The notes under the pieces: model-generated
What the model was told of the DNA's origin: nothing
What the model saw: only the letters and a program-made list of their open reading frames with translations
Database searches by the model: none
Shown: one piece after another, positions 27,501 to 40,100 of the stretch
Layout: each line of letters begins with the position of its first letter
Numbering within the stretch: the first letter of the stretch is position 1
Assembly: GCA_034687125.1 (NCBI GenBank)
Contig: JAQGBZ010000290.1
Location: forward strand, 18,206 to 82,205
Direction: 5' to 3'
Length of the DNA: 64,000 bases
From: Neelides folsomi
Lineage: Eukaryota; Arthropoda; Collembola; Neelipleona; Neelidae
Position numbers and translations under genes: made by a program

Positions 27501-28990
27501 CGTTGGCAAAAAAATTTACGGGATTTTTAGTTGACACATGTTTTGGGGTTAAAATAAATGAGTACAATTTATCTCACAATAATTTAAATATATTTATCAT
27601 ATCATATTATTTATCAACTTGAGCTATTTACTTATTTGAGCTATTGATACTCATTTGACTTTACTACTGTTGACATAATAAATCAATTATATCTGTATTT
27701 ATTGTACTCTGGGTTTATATTGTTAGTTAACTTTACTTTAAGCACCTCAATTTCTTAAAAATATTTTCGCGATTCAAAATTTGGAGACTATTAAAAAGTA
27801 AACGAGGGAAAGGGGGGGATAAGGAGTGATTTAGATTAATAAGGCTCATGCTGAGAACAAGGGTGTTTCAACCCGAGTTCTTTTGATGTTCGAACACCGA
27901 AGCAAACACGAATCATATGCAAATGAGGGGATCTTGTTTCTTGTGCAATTCCTTTGATCTTAATTTCATTTTATAGTATAACCTTTAAAGCTTTGTTCAA
28001 TTTATGCCTATGGCTTTTAAATTGCATTTACTCTGAGCGAACGTGCCATATCGGGACCATTTAAACTTCTCATTAACTCTTAATGTTTCCTTCTTCCGAC
28101 TCCCTCTGATTCATATTTCAAGGAGATCCAACTCGGTCTGTTGGTTCCTCTTGGTTGGAAGTCTCTATGTTTTATTTATTGTTTTTGCTACTCATCCCCG
28201 TATTCACTGTCTGTTCTTTCTTATGACAAAATTGGAGTTTAAAAATGACTGGTAGGTCAGGTGAGGGTTGTTTGAGGACGGAAGGGCGAAGAACTTTGAA
28301 CATACACCAGAACATAACGCCATAGTCAAATTCTTCCTCTCTCACACTTATTCAAGACATCTATTAGCTCAATGGAGTGAGTCGGATTTTCTGGCAGGCT
28401 ACACACGTCCCTGAGAGCTCATTTGATGAGTTTGCCAATGCCTTGTTTCTCCCCCATTAGAACATAGAAAAATACAAGTGGATGGGTGTAGTTCAAATGG
28501 CTTCAATGTGGGTATAAGTGTGCATAACTGTCGAAGTAACTCTTGAAGAGAGCAGTTATATACGAGAAGGGAGAAGGTAATGATAAACTGTTCGCATCCG
28601 AGAGATTTCCGTTCCGGATGACGATAATGGTGAAGGAGAATGTTCACATTCAAAATGTAATGATTATAATGAGGAATTGATGAGCGATTATATTCTTTCA
28701 CACATAGTGGAAGCAAATCGCTTTAATCGCTCCTATTGATTCTTTCTTTTACCTCTTAGCTGAGAGAATTTAATAATGGCCAATGGCTTTTGAAGGAAAG
28801 TGGAGTGTAAAGTGGTGGTAATTTGTAGAAGAAAATTATAGGCCGCATGACTAAAACATTTTTCCTCACTTTTTGAAACGAACATTTAATAAAAGTTCAC
28901 TTCTGTTGTGTAATATTGTATACCTTGTACAATTTCAATATTATTTTGGTTGTAGAAAAGACCTTGGGAATCTCTCGTGACTCCTTCCAA
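21511..28990. other. Intergenic or 5' intron, no gene seen
   Basis: No exon with recognisable protein was found. A moderately GC-rich patch lies at 22380-22690. A perfect 13-bp-arm inverted repeat (TAAAGATCAATAA, arms 23376-23388 and 23398-23410) is present. Short open frames here have no conserved motifs that I can identify. Confidence 0.4.
23376..23410. repeat. Perfect 13-bp-arm inverted repeat
   Basis: TAAAGATCAATAA (23376-23388) and its exact complement (23398-23410) around a 9-base spacer, in intergenic DNA. No further structure or known motif was seen. Confidence 0.5.
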
Positions 28991-31163
28991 GATCTCCGTG
29001 TTTTACGGCATTTCCTCAATCTGAGACTTTGAGTAGGAATTGTATTTAAATAAAGGGGAGAGAAGGGAAAAAGTGAGATTTGAGCCGAGGGTAGTATGTA
29101 GACATGAAGGGAAGTATGATCTTTTGTCTCGCTCCGAGTTTACAACCATTCATCGCATTTGCTCCTCTCCCGCTGGCCCAAAGAAAGAAATAATTTTAAA
29201 TTTAGTGCGATTCTGGGCATTTTGCAGTTGGGTAATTCTCCCTCTTTTAACCTCACCGGGACTCGTAAAAGGAGAAGGCAACTCGTTGTTGCTGGCATGT
29301 TTAAAAAGCCTCAAAGATGAATCTTTCCCACCGGCCACGGACGCCATGGCATGCAGTGTTGTTAACCAAATATGGATTTCCAGGGCGTTTTCCTTCAAAT
29401 GCCAATGGTGGAGAGGATAAGGTTGTATAATCATTCCCTCAACCTCCACATGTGCCTCGACGTATTCATAAGTAATTGTATTCCAATAGCTGTGGAATGA
29501 CACAGAGGAAGGGAACTGAGGGTTGGTGTGGAACCATTCCCAATCACCTCTCATCCTTCCCAAGGGCCACCTTTAATTCCTTTCTCCTACTCCTAAAAAC
29601 TCGATTTATTGGCATAGGTGTGTGATGTGTTTTCATTTTTTGGCCTTTGATGTGTGGGAGGGTAAAAGTCGTCGCCTTCTTGTACCTCCTTTCAGAGATT
29701 TCAGTTGTCTCAAAGACGCAGAGGCGAAAGGTGTCTTGATCTTTGTCTCGTCCCAGGAATCTTAAAAATCCCCTCACCGACACGGCAGCCTCCCTGCTCA
29801 CACTCTCACTACCAACCAGGACCCACAGAACTCGCTTTGTTATTACAAGATTCCAATCGGGGAATTACAGTCGACGAGAGAAATTGGGAGCCGTGAAGTG
29901 AGGGTAGCATTTAAGCACGTGCCAAATCAGAGCCATTTTTCCTCGTAAAGATGACGATTTATGAGTAAATCCACTTAAGATTGGAGTGATTTTCCTTCAA
30001 CTTCCTTCTCTTCGTGACTCTAAAAAGGAGACTACCCGATATGTGTTTTTTATTTGGAAGGGATTAGTTTTTTCTCTTTCAATTTCCCACACCTATAAGT
30101 TGGCTCTCAAGAAGGGAATCCTGTGCTTTGACTGCTGAGGGTCTCTCCGCGTCTTCCAGTCGCGACTCACAGAATCTCGCTGGAATCCTTCGGAGGGAGT
30201 GTGTGCGTGTTTGAGTCAAAACCCCTAACCCGAGTTTTTATTTGTGGAAATTCAAACAAACTTGTGTCCCTGACTGACTGATTGACTCCGTTTTTCTCTT
30301 CCTCCTAAGGGAATCATTTAAGGGTGATTTTGGGTGTGGACTTGGATAGTCGTTCAGTTGTTCCTCAAGTCACCGAATGGGAATGGAAAAGGCCCCACGT
30401 TTCGCGCTATATTTAAACAACGTCTGGAATTGGTATTGAGCCAGGAGCAATAATCATGATGAGCGTAGTTGGTGAAAAACGTGTTTATGCAGACATTCAC
30501 TCGCACTTTGGCCCAACATGAGCAAGAACCTCAGAGCGTAAATAGTGGAATCTGGAACTATAGAGGGAATTCGGGATTTAGAATCATTCACTTTTATTTT
30601 CTAACTTGTGTCGCCAGTTGAACATTGAGAAAATGTCTCGTGCCCCCTCATTTCTCCTCATCACTCACTTCTTCTCCAAATCCAGAGCTGAGAATTTGTG
30701 AGAACCCGTGATTTAATAGATCATTCCATCGCTCCAAAGAAGATCTCACTCACACGGCTTTAAATCATCCTAAAATGCTCAATTCCTTCCATGTTTCTCT
30801 TCCCCAGTCCTCAAGATGAAATAAAACCCTTTATTTGTCTCCCATTTGGAGAGGTTTGATGTGAAATTATAAAAGTGCTCACCTTCTTGTGCTTCTTTGA
30901 AGGATCGATTATCGGAGGAAATTAAGATAGCCATCATATTCATAGCTCGCTAACGGTAGTTCGAATCCATTCCATAAGATAAGCATTTGATTCCATGTGT
31001 AAAGAGAGGAGTTGAACTTTTGACTTATCTATTTGGCTCAAGGAGATTTCCATCATTATTTCGACCATTTGACTCATTTCTCAGGATTGTGGATCGTGAG
31101 AAAAGTTGGATTTTTGAAATCAATTTAGTAAATATTAGGAAGAATCCATTGAGGAGAACAGAA
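28991..31163. other. GC-richer region upstream of Caskin (putative promoter / 5' UTR)
   Basis: 29040-29900 carries overlapping open frames on both strands (126 codons +, 137 codons -), neither of which I recognise. 30110-30960 is GC-richer than the distal intergenic DNA and leads directly into the Caskin first coding exon. In the Caskin frame a stop occurs at 30975-30977, so the open frame is closed upstream and the first ATG in that frame is 31164. A splice-acceptor-like TTTCTCAG ends at about 31083, so the 5' UTR may be spliced. Confidence 0.35.
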
Positions 31164-34100
31164 ATGCCTCTTGCAAGTACAACTTATTGCTTCCCTACGT
31201 CCTTACCTCCACGCCCTGTGAAGCCCAGAGCCTCGCCGCCGAACGATGAGCACGAACATGGTCGGAATCATCCTGATTACAATAGAAGATGGAAAGACTC
31301 GGGTCTTGGGGCTGTTCCAAGGAGGAGGAGCAAGGGCCGCTATCAATCTCAATCCGAATCAAATCGAACATGGAGTGATAATTTTGATTTATCCGCCGCT
31401 AATACCGTGCGGAGATCCGCTCTCGGATTATTTCGACGGCCGAGGAGTTTAGTAGAATTGGAAAACAACCCTCAGATCTCATCTTCTGCATTGACTCGAG
31501 AGGGGAGCGAGCTATATTTGGATCCTCGATCTGGTTCTCGAGAACCAACTTTTACTTCTTTTTTGGGATCTTCTCACCCAAGTCGACTCCCTTGGCAGAA
31601 GAGCCTTTCAGAGGGGAACCTCAACGTGTCGGGCAGGGTCGAGTTGGAATTCAGGCCTCAGGAGTCTCCAATGAGTCAATACCAGTGGAATTGGAAACCC
31701 AGTGAGGAGGAAGTTGAAAAGACACGAACAAAGAATTTCGAAGACGTCGACGGGAACATGACATTGACGAGACAGAAATCTGTTCCAAAGTTCTTTCGTT
31801 CCATTAGCCTCAAGAATTTACTACAGAGTGAGTTGAAAACCCAGTACCATTACACTTACCAGTTTGAATTTACCTTATTAATGGACCCAAACGGCAAATA
31901 TCTGCCTTCTCTGCTTCCCCTTTCAATTAACCCATTAATTGATTCACAAACTTTGCACATAAATTAACCCTGCTTGACTCATAGCCAGAAATGGTGAACG
32001 AGGATTTTTCACTTTCAGAAGAAATTTCTATTCCCTTAAGTGTGCTTTAGCGCCAAAGACCATATTAACATTTTAGAAATCAATGTTTGGATTATCATTT
32101 TAAAAAATCCAGTTTGAAAATTGGCATCGACGAAATAAGTTACTTATACTACTGTTGAACAGGCGATCAGTAATTTTGCACAAAACTGGAATCTTATAAT
32201 TTTCTTTTCATCTTGAACCATATTTAAAATGAACAATGATATTCTCATTCTAAATACATAAGTAGAAAACCATAAAATTAATAATATCCGATACAGAAAG
32301 ATAATTTATGGGATTCTCAATTTACAAGTTTTATCAAATAATTTAAAGGCTTTCATCCCAACCATCCCACCCATAAAAACTTTTTTCCTTTAGCGAAATA
32401 TGAGCAATATAAAATAATCTCATTTGAATATTAAGGAATTGCCTTTTACTACCTATAGGAAAAATGAAGAGGTTGAGAGTTTTCGAATTATTAAATGAAG
32501 AGTTCATCCACATTAATATTTGCATAAATGAACGCTTATCCCCTAAAGAACTTTTCGATGGGAGTGACAGAAGCTTCTTCCCATTTTATCTTCATGACCC
32601 TTTAGGCAAAACTGGATTTTATCAGGGATCCTCTCGTAATGGACGAATTTTGGATTAAAATTCAGCTATGGATTAATGATCTCCTACTATCATATGTAAT
32701 GAGATTTCAGCCCTTCTTGGTTCAACTAATTTCTCTCATTAATCTTAGACTTTCAAATAAAACTTTGCAGATTCTACCTTTTAAATGCCGAATTTGTTCA
32801 TCATTTCCAAATAAGTTCTTGCTAAGGACGCGATGTCCTTATTTACTTATTGTTTAGATACACTCTTACATTGCTATTATTAATATGGCATCATGAATTT
32901 AGAAAACCTTGGGTAAAGTAGGCATACTATGTTCTTAAATATGTATTTAAAACTTTCTAAATAAAACTATTCACCGAAAGGCAATAGAGGGGTATCAAAT
33001 GTATAATTATTGTAATGCACTTCAAGTGGGAAAAAAAGAAATTGATAAAAGCTCTAACTTTAAGTAATACTAGGTAGCTGCTATGTTAATTTTGTCTAAA
33101 GTTACACAAGACATAAATTAGGCAATAAGTAGTAAGATATTATAACAGAGTTTATTAATATGATTAGGATAGGAATGAGAAAAATACAAATGTCCAAGAC
33201 TGTAGTATAACTTATTGTGCGAATGAAAGAATTTGGAATTGCTTTTTAAGCCTTTTCACTCGGGACACAATGAAATGATTTGAAAATAGAATTGAAAAGG
33301 AGCCTGTGAGAGAACCCCTAATGCAAAACACTTAAATAAAATACAAGTAGCAATGAGATTCACTCGACCATCTGTTTATCATTCAGGCATGTAATCGTCA
33401 TAAGTCAAGAGAAACAATGAAGATGTTTAAAACAAACCCGTCTCTTCCACCGACTACCGTTCAATGACGTATTTTAAATATTAAAACACTTGCTGGTTAA
33501 TGAAATTAAAAGGGTTTTAACTCACAGTTTGCAAGCTATTTTTCGACCAAAACCCATTTCATCCCTGAGCCTCTTTTTATATCTCTTAATGTTCCTGTTG
33601 AGACAAGTCGTGTGGTGCATACCTGTAGACGAAGATAACAACCTGAGTGAGTTGTTCTATCAAAACAGGGTTGATGGTAAAGAAACCGGCCACACTCACT
33701 CACATTCACTTTTTCCTTTTAACAAAACTGTCATTTCCTTTCTTCATTTTAAAATCTATTCGAAAATAAAAAATTCGGATATAACATCATCGTCTATAAT
33801 ATTAGGGTTTTCCATCAAGTGACTCGATGATACTTGTAGTTTTTATTATTTTGGTTTTCAGAATAATAAAATTGACAATTAGAGTTCCAACGTTTCATTT
33901 CCTAAGCCCTTGGAGCCGATTGAATAATATGAGTGGTCTTAAAAACTCTTGAAGCTTGAGAGCATTTTTTACTCCAAGAAGGATTGGATGAGGTTTAAAA
34001 TGGGCAGGGCCGAGTTCCATCCACCTCAAGAATGTTTTGATGCTAATAGTAGTGAAGCCTCGGGAAGGACGGTCATTTCTTCTTCAAGGATGTTGACGTT

Positions 34101-37100
34101 CAAACGAGATTTCAATTCATCTCTCCAAGAGACGTATTCATATTACCGTACTTCCATTCACCCTCAGGGAAGTGGAAGAAGATGTGTGAGCGAGTGAGTG
34201 GCTTGGTTATATTATTCTACATCTCATATAAGGCTTCTCCATTCATCTTCCATTACACCTAGGAGGTTCTTCTTGTCTCACATTCAGTCAGTCCTAAAGG
34301 ACTAGACAGGAGACGGAGAGATGAAATGCCCCTTCTGTTTAATAGAATAATTAAACAGACCTAAACTTCCATTTCATCATCTTGGATTTAGGTACATAAG
34401 GAAATACCTATGAAGAATCTACACATGATATTTTTGATACCGAATATATAGTATTCGATAGTGAATTCTTTCTTTAAGCGAATAGCAGCTGAGCAGCTCG
34501 TTTAAAATGTGCATAAAATCTGACAATGTAAAAGGTTATCTGTTTGTTTATTTCGCCAGGTTTTATTTCTCAAAAGTTATGCGAGCGATGCATTCATCGG
34601 GTTACAAATTTTAGTAAAGACTTGGGATATTTGAGATATGTGAGATGCCTGTGGTTATTTAGATTCTTCTATACCTTCTTTGATATTGATATATTATTAA
34701 ACTTTGGAAATTGAATTAGGAATGTCGGGTTGTGAGTTGTGTGAGGCGTCGCATGGGCGACTGGGAGAATGTCAAAGGTGGGATGTTGGAAGCATAGGTC
34801 AGACAAAAAGATTACCGGGTCCCTATTCATTTTATTTATGAGAAGGCCTTTGGAGAGGACAACTTTGGGGAAGGGATGGGAGATTAAAGGATTTGGGCCC
34901 CATAGCCAAGGGACGGAGATTGAAACGGACGATTTTTTCTTCTTTTTTATGGTTCCTAGAGGTTGAAGTGCGGCCGAACACGTTGTCTCCGAATTCCTCT
35001 TCCATCCTCTCAGGAACACTTATTTAAAATGTCTAGTTCCAACATAAAGAAGTCGATGTGTTCTTTAAAGACATCTCTTCACACCTTCCCAACCTACAGT
35101 TGTTGAGCATGACATTTTAATTACCCATCCATTGCTCTCTCACTACATCCTTAATTTACTTTATGCTACTAATTTATAATATAAAGTTCTATTCTAAATA
35201 AACCTCTACTTCGATAAATCATTATGCGATGAGCACAATGTGGCTTTTACAAATGGGACAATTGACTTCCTCAACTTAAGTTCATACCAATTTTGTAAGA
35301 TAAGAGACTCACGATTAGATTGTACCATTTAATTGCAAAGATATTATTCATTGTAGCTGGCCATCAACCTATGGTATAATTATTCTTTTCATTGAAGAAT
35401 GAATGCAAAATAGAAAAAGTATTAAAAAATATGAAAATCTGTAAGGGATTGGACAAGGAGCATATTAAAACTACTCCTTTTATGTTTCGCATACTACAAC
35501 TGACTTCTCATTAAAAGCTACTCTATGTTTATTATGAATGGTACATAGAGAGAACTGTGAGGGAGATTATAGTTGAATCATGCACAAGTTGAGCATAACG
35601 GGGAATTTTTGCTCCGTGCACTTCACCTTTATCTGTTATGATTATTATATTTTATGTTGTCATACAATATAAGAAGTAAGTTTTAAATCTTTCCGAATCC
35701 TCGCTACCTGCAGGAGAATAAATGCGCTTCATCCGTTTTCATTTTTATAGTTTCTTTTAATCTAAAACCAACGAGTAGCATTTATCAAGCTATGTACTAT
35801 GTACCTAGGTAGATTACATAATATATCTGTATTTTAACTGCTATCTGCTATATCTGCCGAGTTTATTTAGTGCAGTGCCAAGGGATAATGTTAAGGATGA
35901 GCCAAAGTTGTTGAAACCTAAAGGTCGAGTTGAGATAGACGTAAAGCAAAGTTTATCAACACGAAGTTGGAAGCAAAGATAGATTACCTATTACCTTCTG
36001 TAATATGTTCTAATTGTATATAATGAGAATATCTATAGTATATCTACCGAAATTACGAATAATTATTAGCAGTTCTCGGGTGGAATTGAATTGTGTAGAA
36101 GGTATTTCACACTACTCAATATGACGTAAATATTTATCAATTTTTACTCATTATAAGTAAGGATTAATATGTGAGACTTACTACATACTTAAGAAGACTT
36201 AGCTTTGTGGTAATGGCATTAAATAAAGATCTCTGTCTTGCGGCACTACCTATTTAATAAATCAAATTACGAAGAAATCTGCGTGGCGTGACATTCAGGA
36301 TTGGCCGTAAGGTGATGAGACTCGCGTCACATTAATTCAATTTAAAAGATTGGGGTGAGATTATAAGCCTAATGGCCATCAACTACTTCCAACTTGCACT
36401 GCTTGAGACTTTTCTTCGCGAGATATTTATCAAAGTCGGCAGGCATTCTTAACTTGTTTTGCTTAACATTGACTAATTTGAATAAATCGGGCTCCTTCAC
36501 ATATCACGACTCTGTATTAAGAGACAAAGAGAGGAACTAGAGAGAACTTTTCTACACGTTCATTCGACCTATGATTGAATGTACTTGGGCATTAAAATAT
36601 AAGTCCTACTTTTTTCATTCATCCAGAGGGCAAACTGACAACGAAATAATGAATTTATTATTAATGACTATCTGAGTTAGTATTTTAGAAATACATTTTC
36701 GATTTGAATAAAACATGAATTACAAAAATACGATGCTGATAATCTTTAGCCATTCAAAAAATTGCTTAAATGTGTAGTTATATAAAAAGAATTAAAATTC
36801 TAGAAAGACAATTCTAGAAAATAACCAATTTTAAGTTTGGATAAACAGTCTCGTTAATTGTGATTTTTTTCTTAATTGTAGTTGGAGGGATGAATAAATC
36901 CCGGCCCTCACCGGCACAGGGAAAACGAGTCTCTCCGCCAACAGTCCCACTCACCAGCTTTCCTTCCTTCCGAGCAAAGAAGAACCCTCAAGGAAGTGTG
37001 AATAAGGAAGAGCTGAGATATTCCGGAGGAAGTCTTGGCTCAGCTGGATCAAGTTATACAACTAGTTCTAATTCCTCATCCTCATCGGGAGACAACAGAA

Positions 37101-40100
37101 GCTCCATCGGAGCTGACGATATATATTTTCCTTCCTCCAATGGCCATATTTTGAAAGGTAAATAAAATGATTTTTATTTCTTCGAAAGGCATCATTATGT
37201 TGAGTTTTTAAGCTTCTATCTAACTGCATTTAATAATAAGAGCGTTTTTGTAGTTTATTTTTTAATTGATAAAAAAAGCATCGAAAGTATTGATCCATTC
37301 ATCTAATATTTTTTTAATTTCAGATTTCGAAGAAGGGGCAATTTATAATCCGGCTAGTCAAGAAGTTTATCTTAAAAGCTCCAACTCGTTCAACTCTTTT
37401 ACTCCAGTAAACAATAGAAATAGAACATTTGCTGTTGATATGCATCAGGTAAAGGATCACTTTATTGTCATTTTTAATTGATATTCATAAGATCATAAGC
37501 AATAAAGTTACGTTACGTATTTTAAGTAGGTTGTTATATCGATAATTTATTGAATAAGTGAGATAATCAATGATTATTTCATTCCTATTGTGGAATCTAC
37601 AATTTTCACAAAAACGTGACGGTTTTTAGTCATGGTTGAAATCTATGAATCATTTTATAATTTATCCTTTTAGATTAGGTTCAAAGGATCAAACATTATC
37701 TGTGATCCCAATGTAAATTTTTTGATGCTATTTTAATTATTTATTATTCACGATTCTTCGCACAATCCAATCTTAAGTCTCTTAGGACAAAGGAACATTA
37801 TTAAAATAGGAATCTATTTATATTGAACTTTAGCAAATATTCTACAATATGGAAATAAGCTCGTGATTCTGCGTTTAAAAACAAGGGTTTGTTTGAAGTT
37901 ATATATTATAAGTTTATAAAACAAAGTGAATTAAGTGTAGTTAAGCGAGGTATGTATGAATTTTAATATCATAAAAACCTTGAAGATGATCGAATCTTAA
38001 AAAAGTCTTTTAAATAAAATGTCACGAATCCGAGGTGGATGATCTGATAAGAATAAGTCGGAAAGTGTCGGATTTAGCCTTAAGACCAGAAAAATGTGTT
38101 TGTAAGATTGAGATTCAGGGGAGCATGAAATGAAAGATGGGATTTTCTTCCTAGCTTGTTTAAGAAGATTAGACGAATTGGTCCATGGCTTCAAGATGAA
38201 ATTTGGCTCGTCTAATAAGAGGAAAATGAGCAGCCCAGAAAAACTCCCTATACACTCCCTGGGCCTTTTAATTAAAGAGCTCATTTACTGTTCTTAAGAT
38301 TTCACTTTGCACAAGGAAGGGCTTCTTTATTGCTCCAATAATAAAATGTTTGTCTTAACCCTTGTAACGGAATCTGTGAACACGATCTAAAAATGCTCCT
38401 AAATATTCTTACGGTACCATTTGGTTTTGGGAGTGGATCGTAACCCATTCGAAGTATTCTTCCACTTCCACCCGCCCAATTTCCCCTTCAACGGGGCCGA
38501 TGACAAACATTGGGAAATTTGTGTCATCGTGTCATATGGTCAGAATCAAAGGGGAGTTGCTTCAGCCCTCAACTCACTCAACGACGTCTTCTTCTGAGAC
38601 TTAAATACAACTTTAAAGCGCAAAAAAGGTCGAGAGGAATTCTTCCTGTCTATTTTGGTTAATTTTACGCGAGAAAGAGCCGAAAGATCCTTTGTTTTTT
38701 CTCTAATTCTGAAAGCACTCTCATGTACTCCAAAGTAGATAAAATAAAAGCATATACCCTTTCTTCTCATTTTTTCTCCTTATAAATGTTTCTCATGGTG
38801 TTCTTAAAGCTTAATGTCTTCGAACAAGTCGTTTAGTCATTTGTCGCTATGATAGGTCTGAGAAAAAGCTCAAAGACTTGTTTTCCTTTAAGCTATTTGT
38901 AATTTAAATAGTTGATGTGCGGCTATTGTTCCGCTTCCTCCTCCCATGATTAATTGTGACATGCTTCTCACTCAGCGATAAAGAAGAGATGCGGATGAAG
39001 CATTGACAGATCGGAGAGTTCAATTGAATAAATTGATAAAAATTGATAAGCGCAGTAGTATAAAATTACACGGATTTGAAGTAGTCAAAGTACAATGTTT
39101 GGATTTCGTTTCAGAATTCTTTCACGTTCTTTATGTTCCATTGTGCAGTTGTGTAGTTTAAGTTTCATTTTTATTAGACTCATTGTTTTATATGCGTACA
39201 TTCATTCGCAAGTTGCTTTTAAGTTGCCCAAAGACATGTACTTAGGATAGAGGATAGAGTTCTCTTATAATTAAAATTAAGCATGGAGTGAGAATATGGA
39301 ATTGGCTGTCGTCGAGAATATCTAGAACCATCTTTCATCTTTCTATTTTAATAAATTAGCGTGAGGGATTCAATGCACGGTTCCCATCAGCGTAGAACCT
39401 CACAGTTCATCAGGGCCCATCTTTTGAATATTAAATCAATGGTGACAAATGAGACGCGAAGGAGGAGTGAAAGGTTTAATTGAAATAAATTGGAAGCTTA
39501 ATGAATGGGGGTTTTTCAGGGATTATACGGGAAGCTCGGGACATCCTCTCAGCATGTGACGGTGGAGGTTGAGAATGGGACCGGGAATGGAAGCAATTCC
39601 GGCACGAAAGTGTCAGCTTCCGCCGGTTCGCCAGCTGGGATTCAGCACAAACACCCGCATCAGGCCCAAATGAATAATGTATTCCCTTCCGCGTCCCACT
39701 CGGCCCAGCCGGTGACGAACCATTACCAAACCCAGATTTCCATTGAGGATCAAGGCATCGATATGACTCAGGTAAAGAGGAAACATCCTCCGCTCCACTT
39801 ATTTCCTTTTTTCTTCCATGGCTTATTCTTGGTTAGACAAATAAATGGACTCCTTCATCCCACGTGCCCCCTCAATCTCTAATTTGACTCAAAACGGAGG
39901 AAAAATTATACCCAATACAGCTATATACCATATAGTAAATTCAGATATATCATGTCTGCCTACAATATTTACTTTTCTTATATTTAATTTTTACTATATT
40001 TTCGTATTTTATACTCCAAGATCTGTTTTTTTTCTCTTTTCACAAAAGTGGTTTCTGACGTGGAAATTACAGAAAATTGCCTTTTCCGGTTTCAAAATAG

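Noticed and set aside
30987-31163. Upstream extension of the Caskin first exon frame
   Set aside because: The frame is open only from a TTG after a stop at 30975 and has no ATG before 31164. It reads as 5' UTR unless an upstream exon splices in at about 31084.
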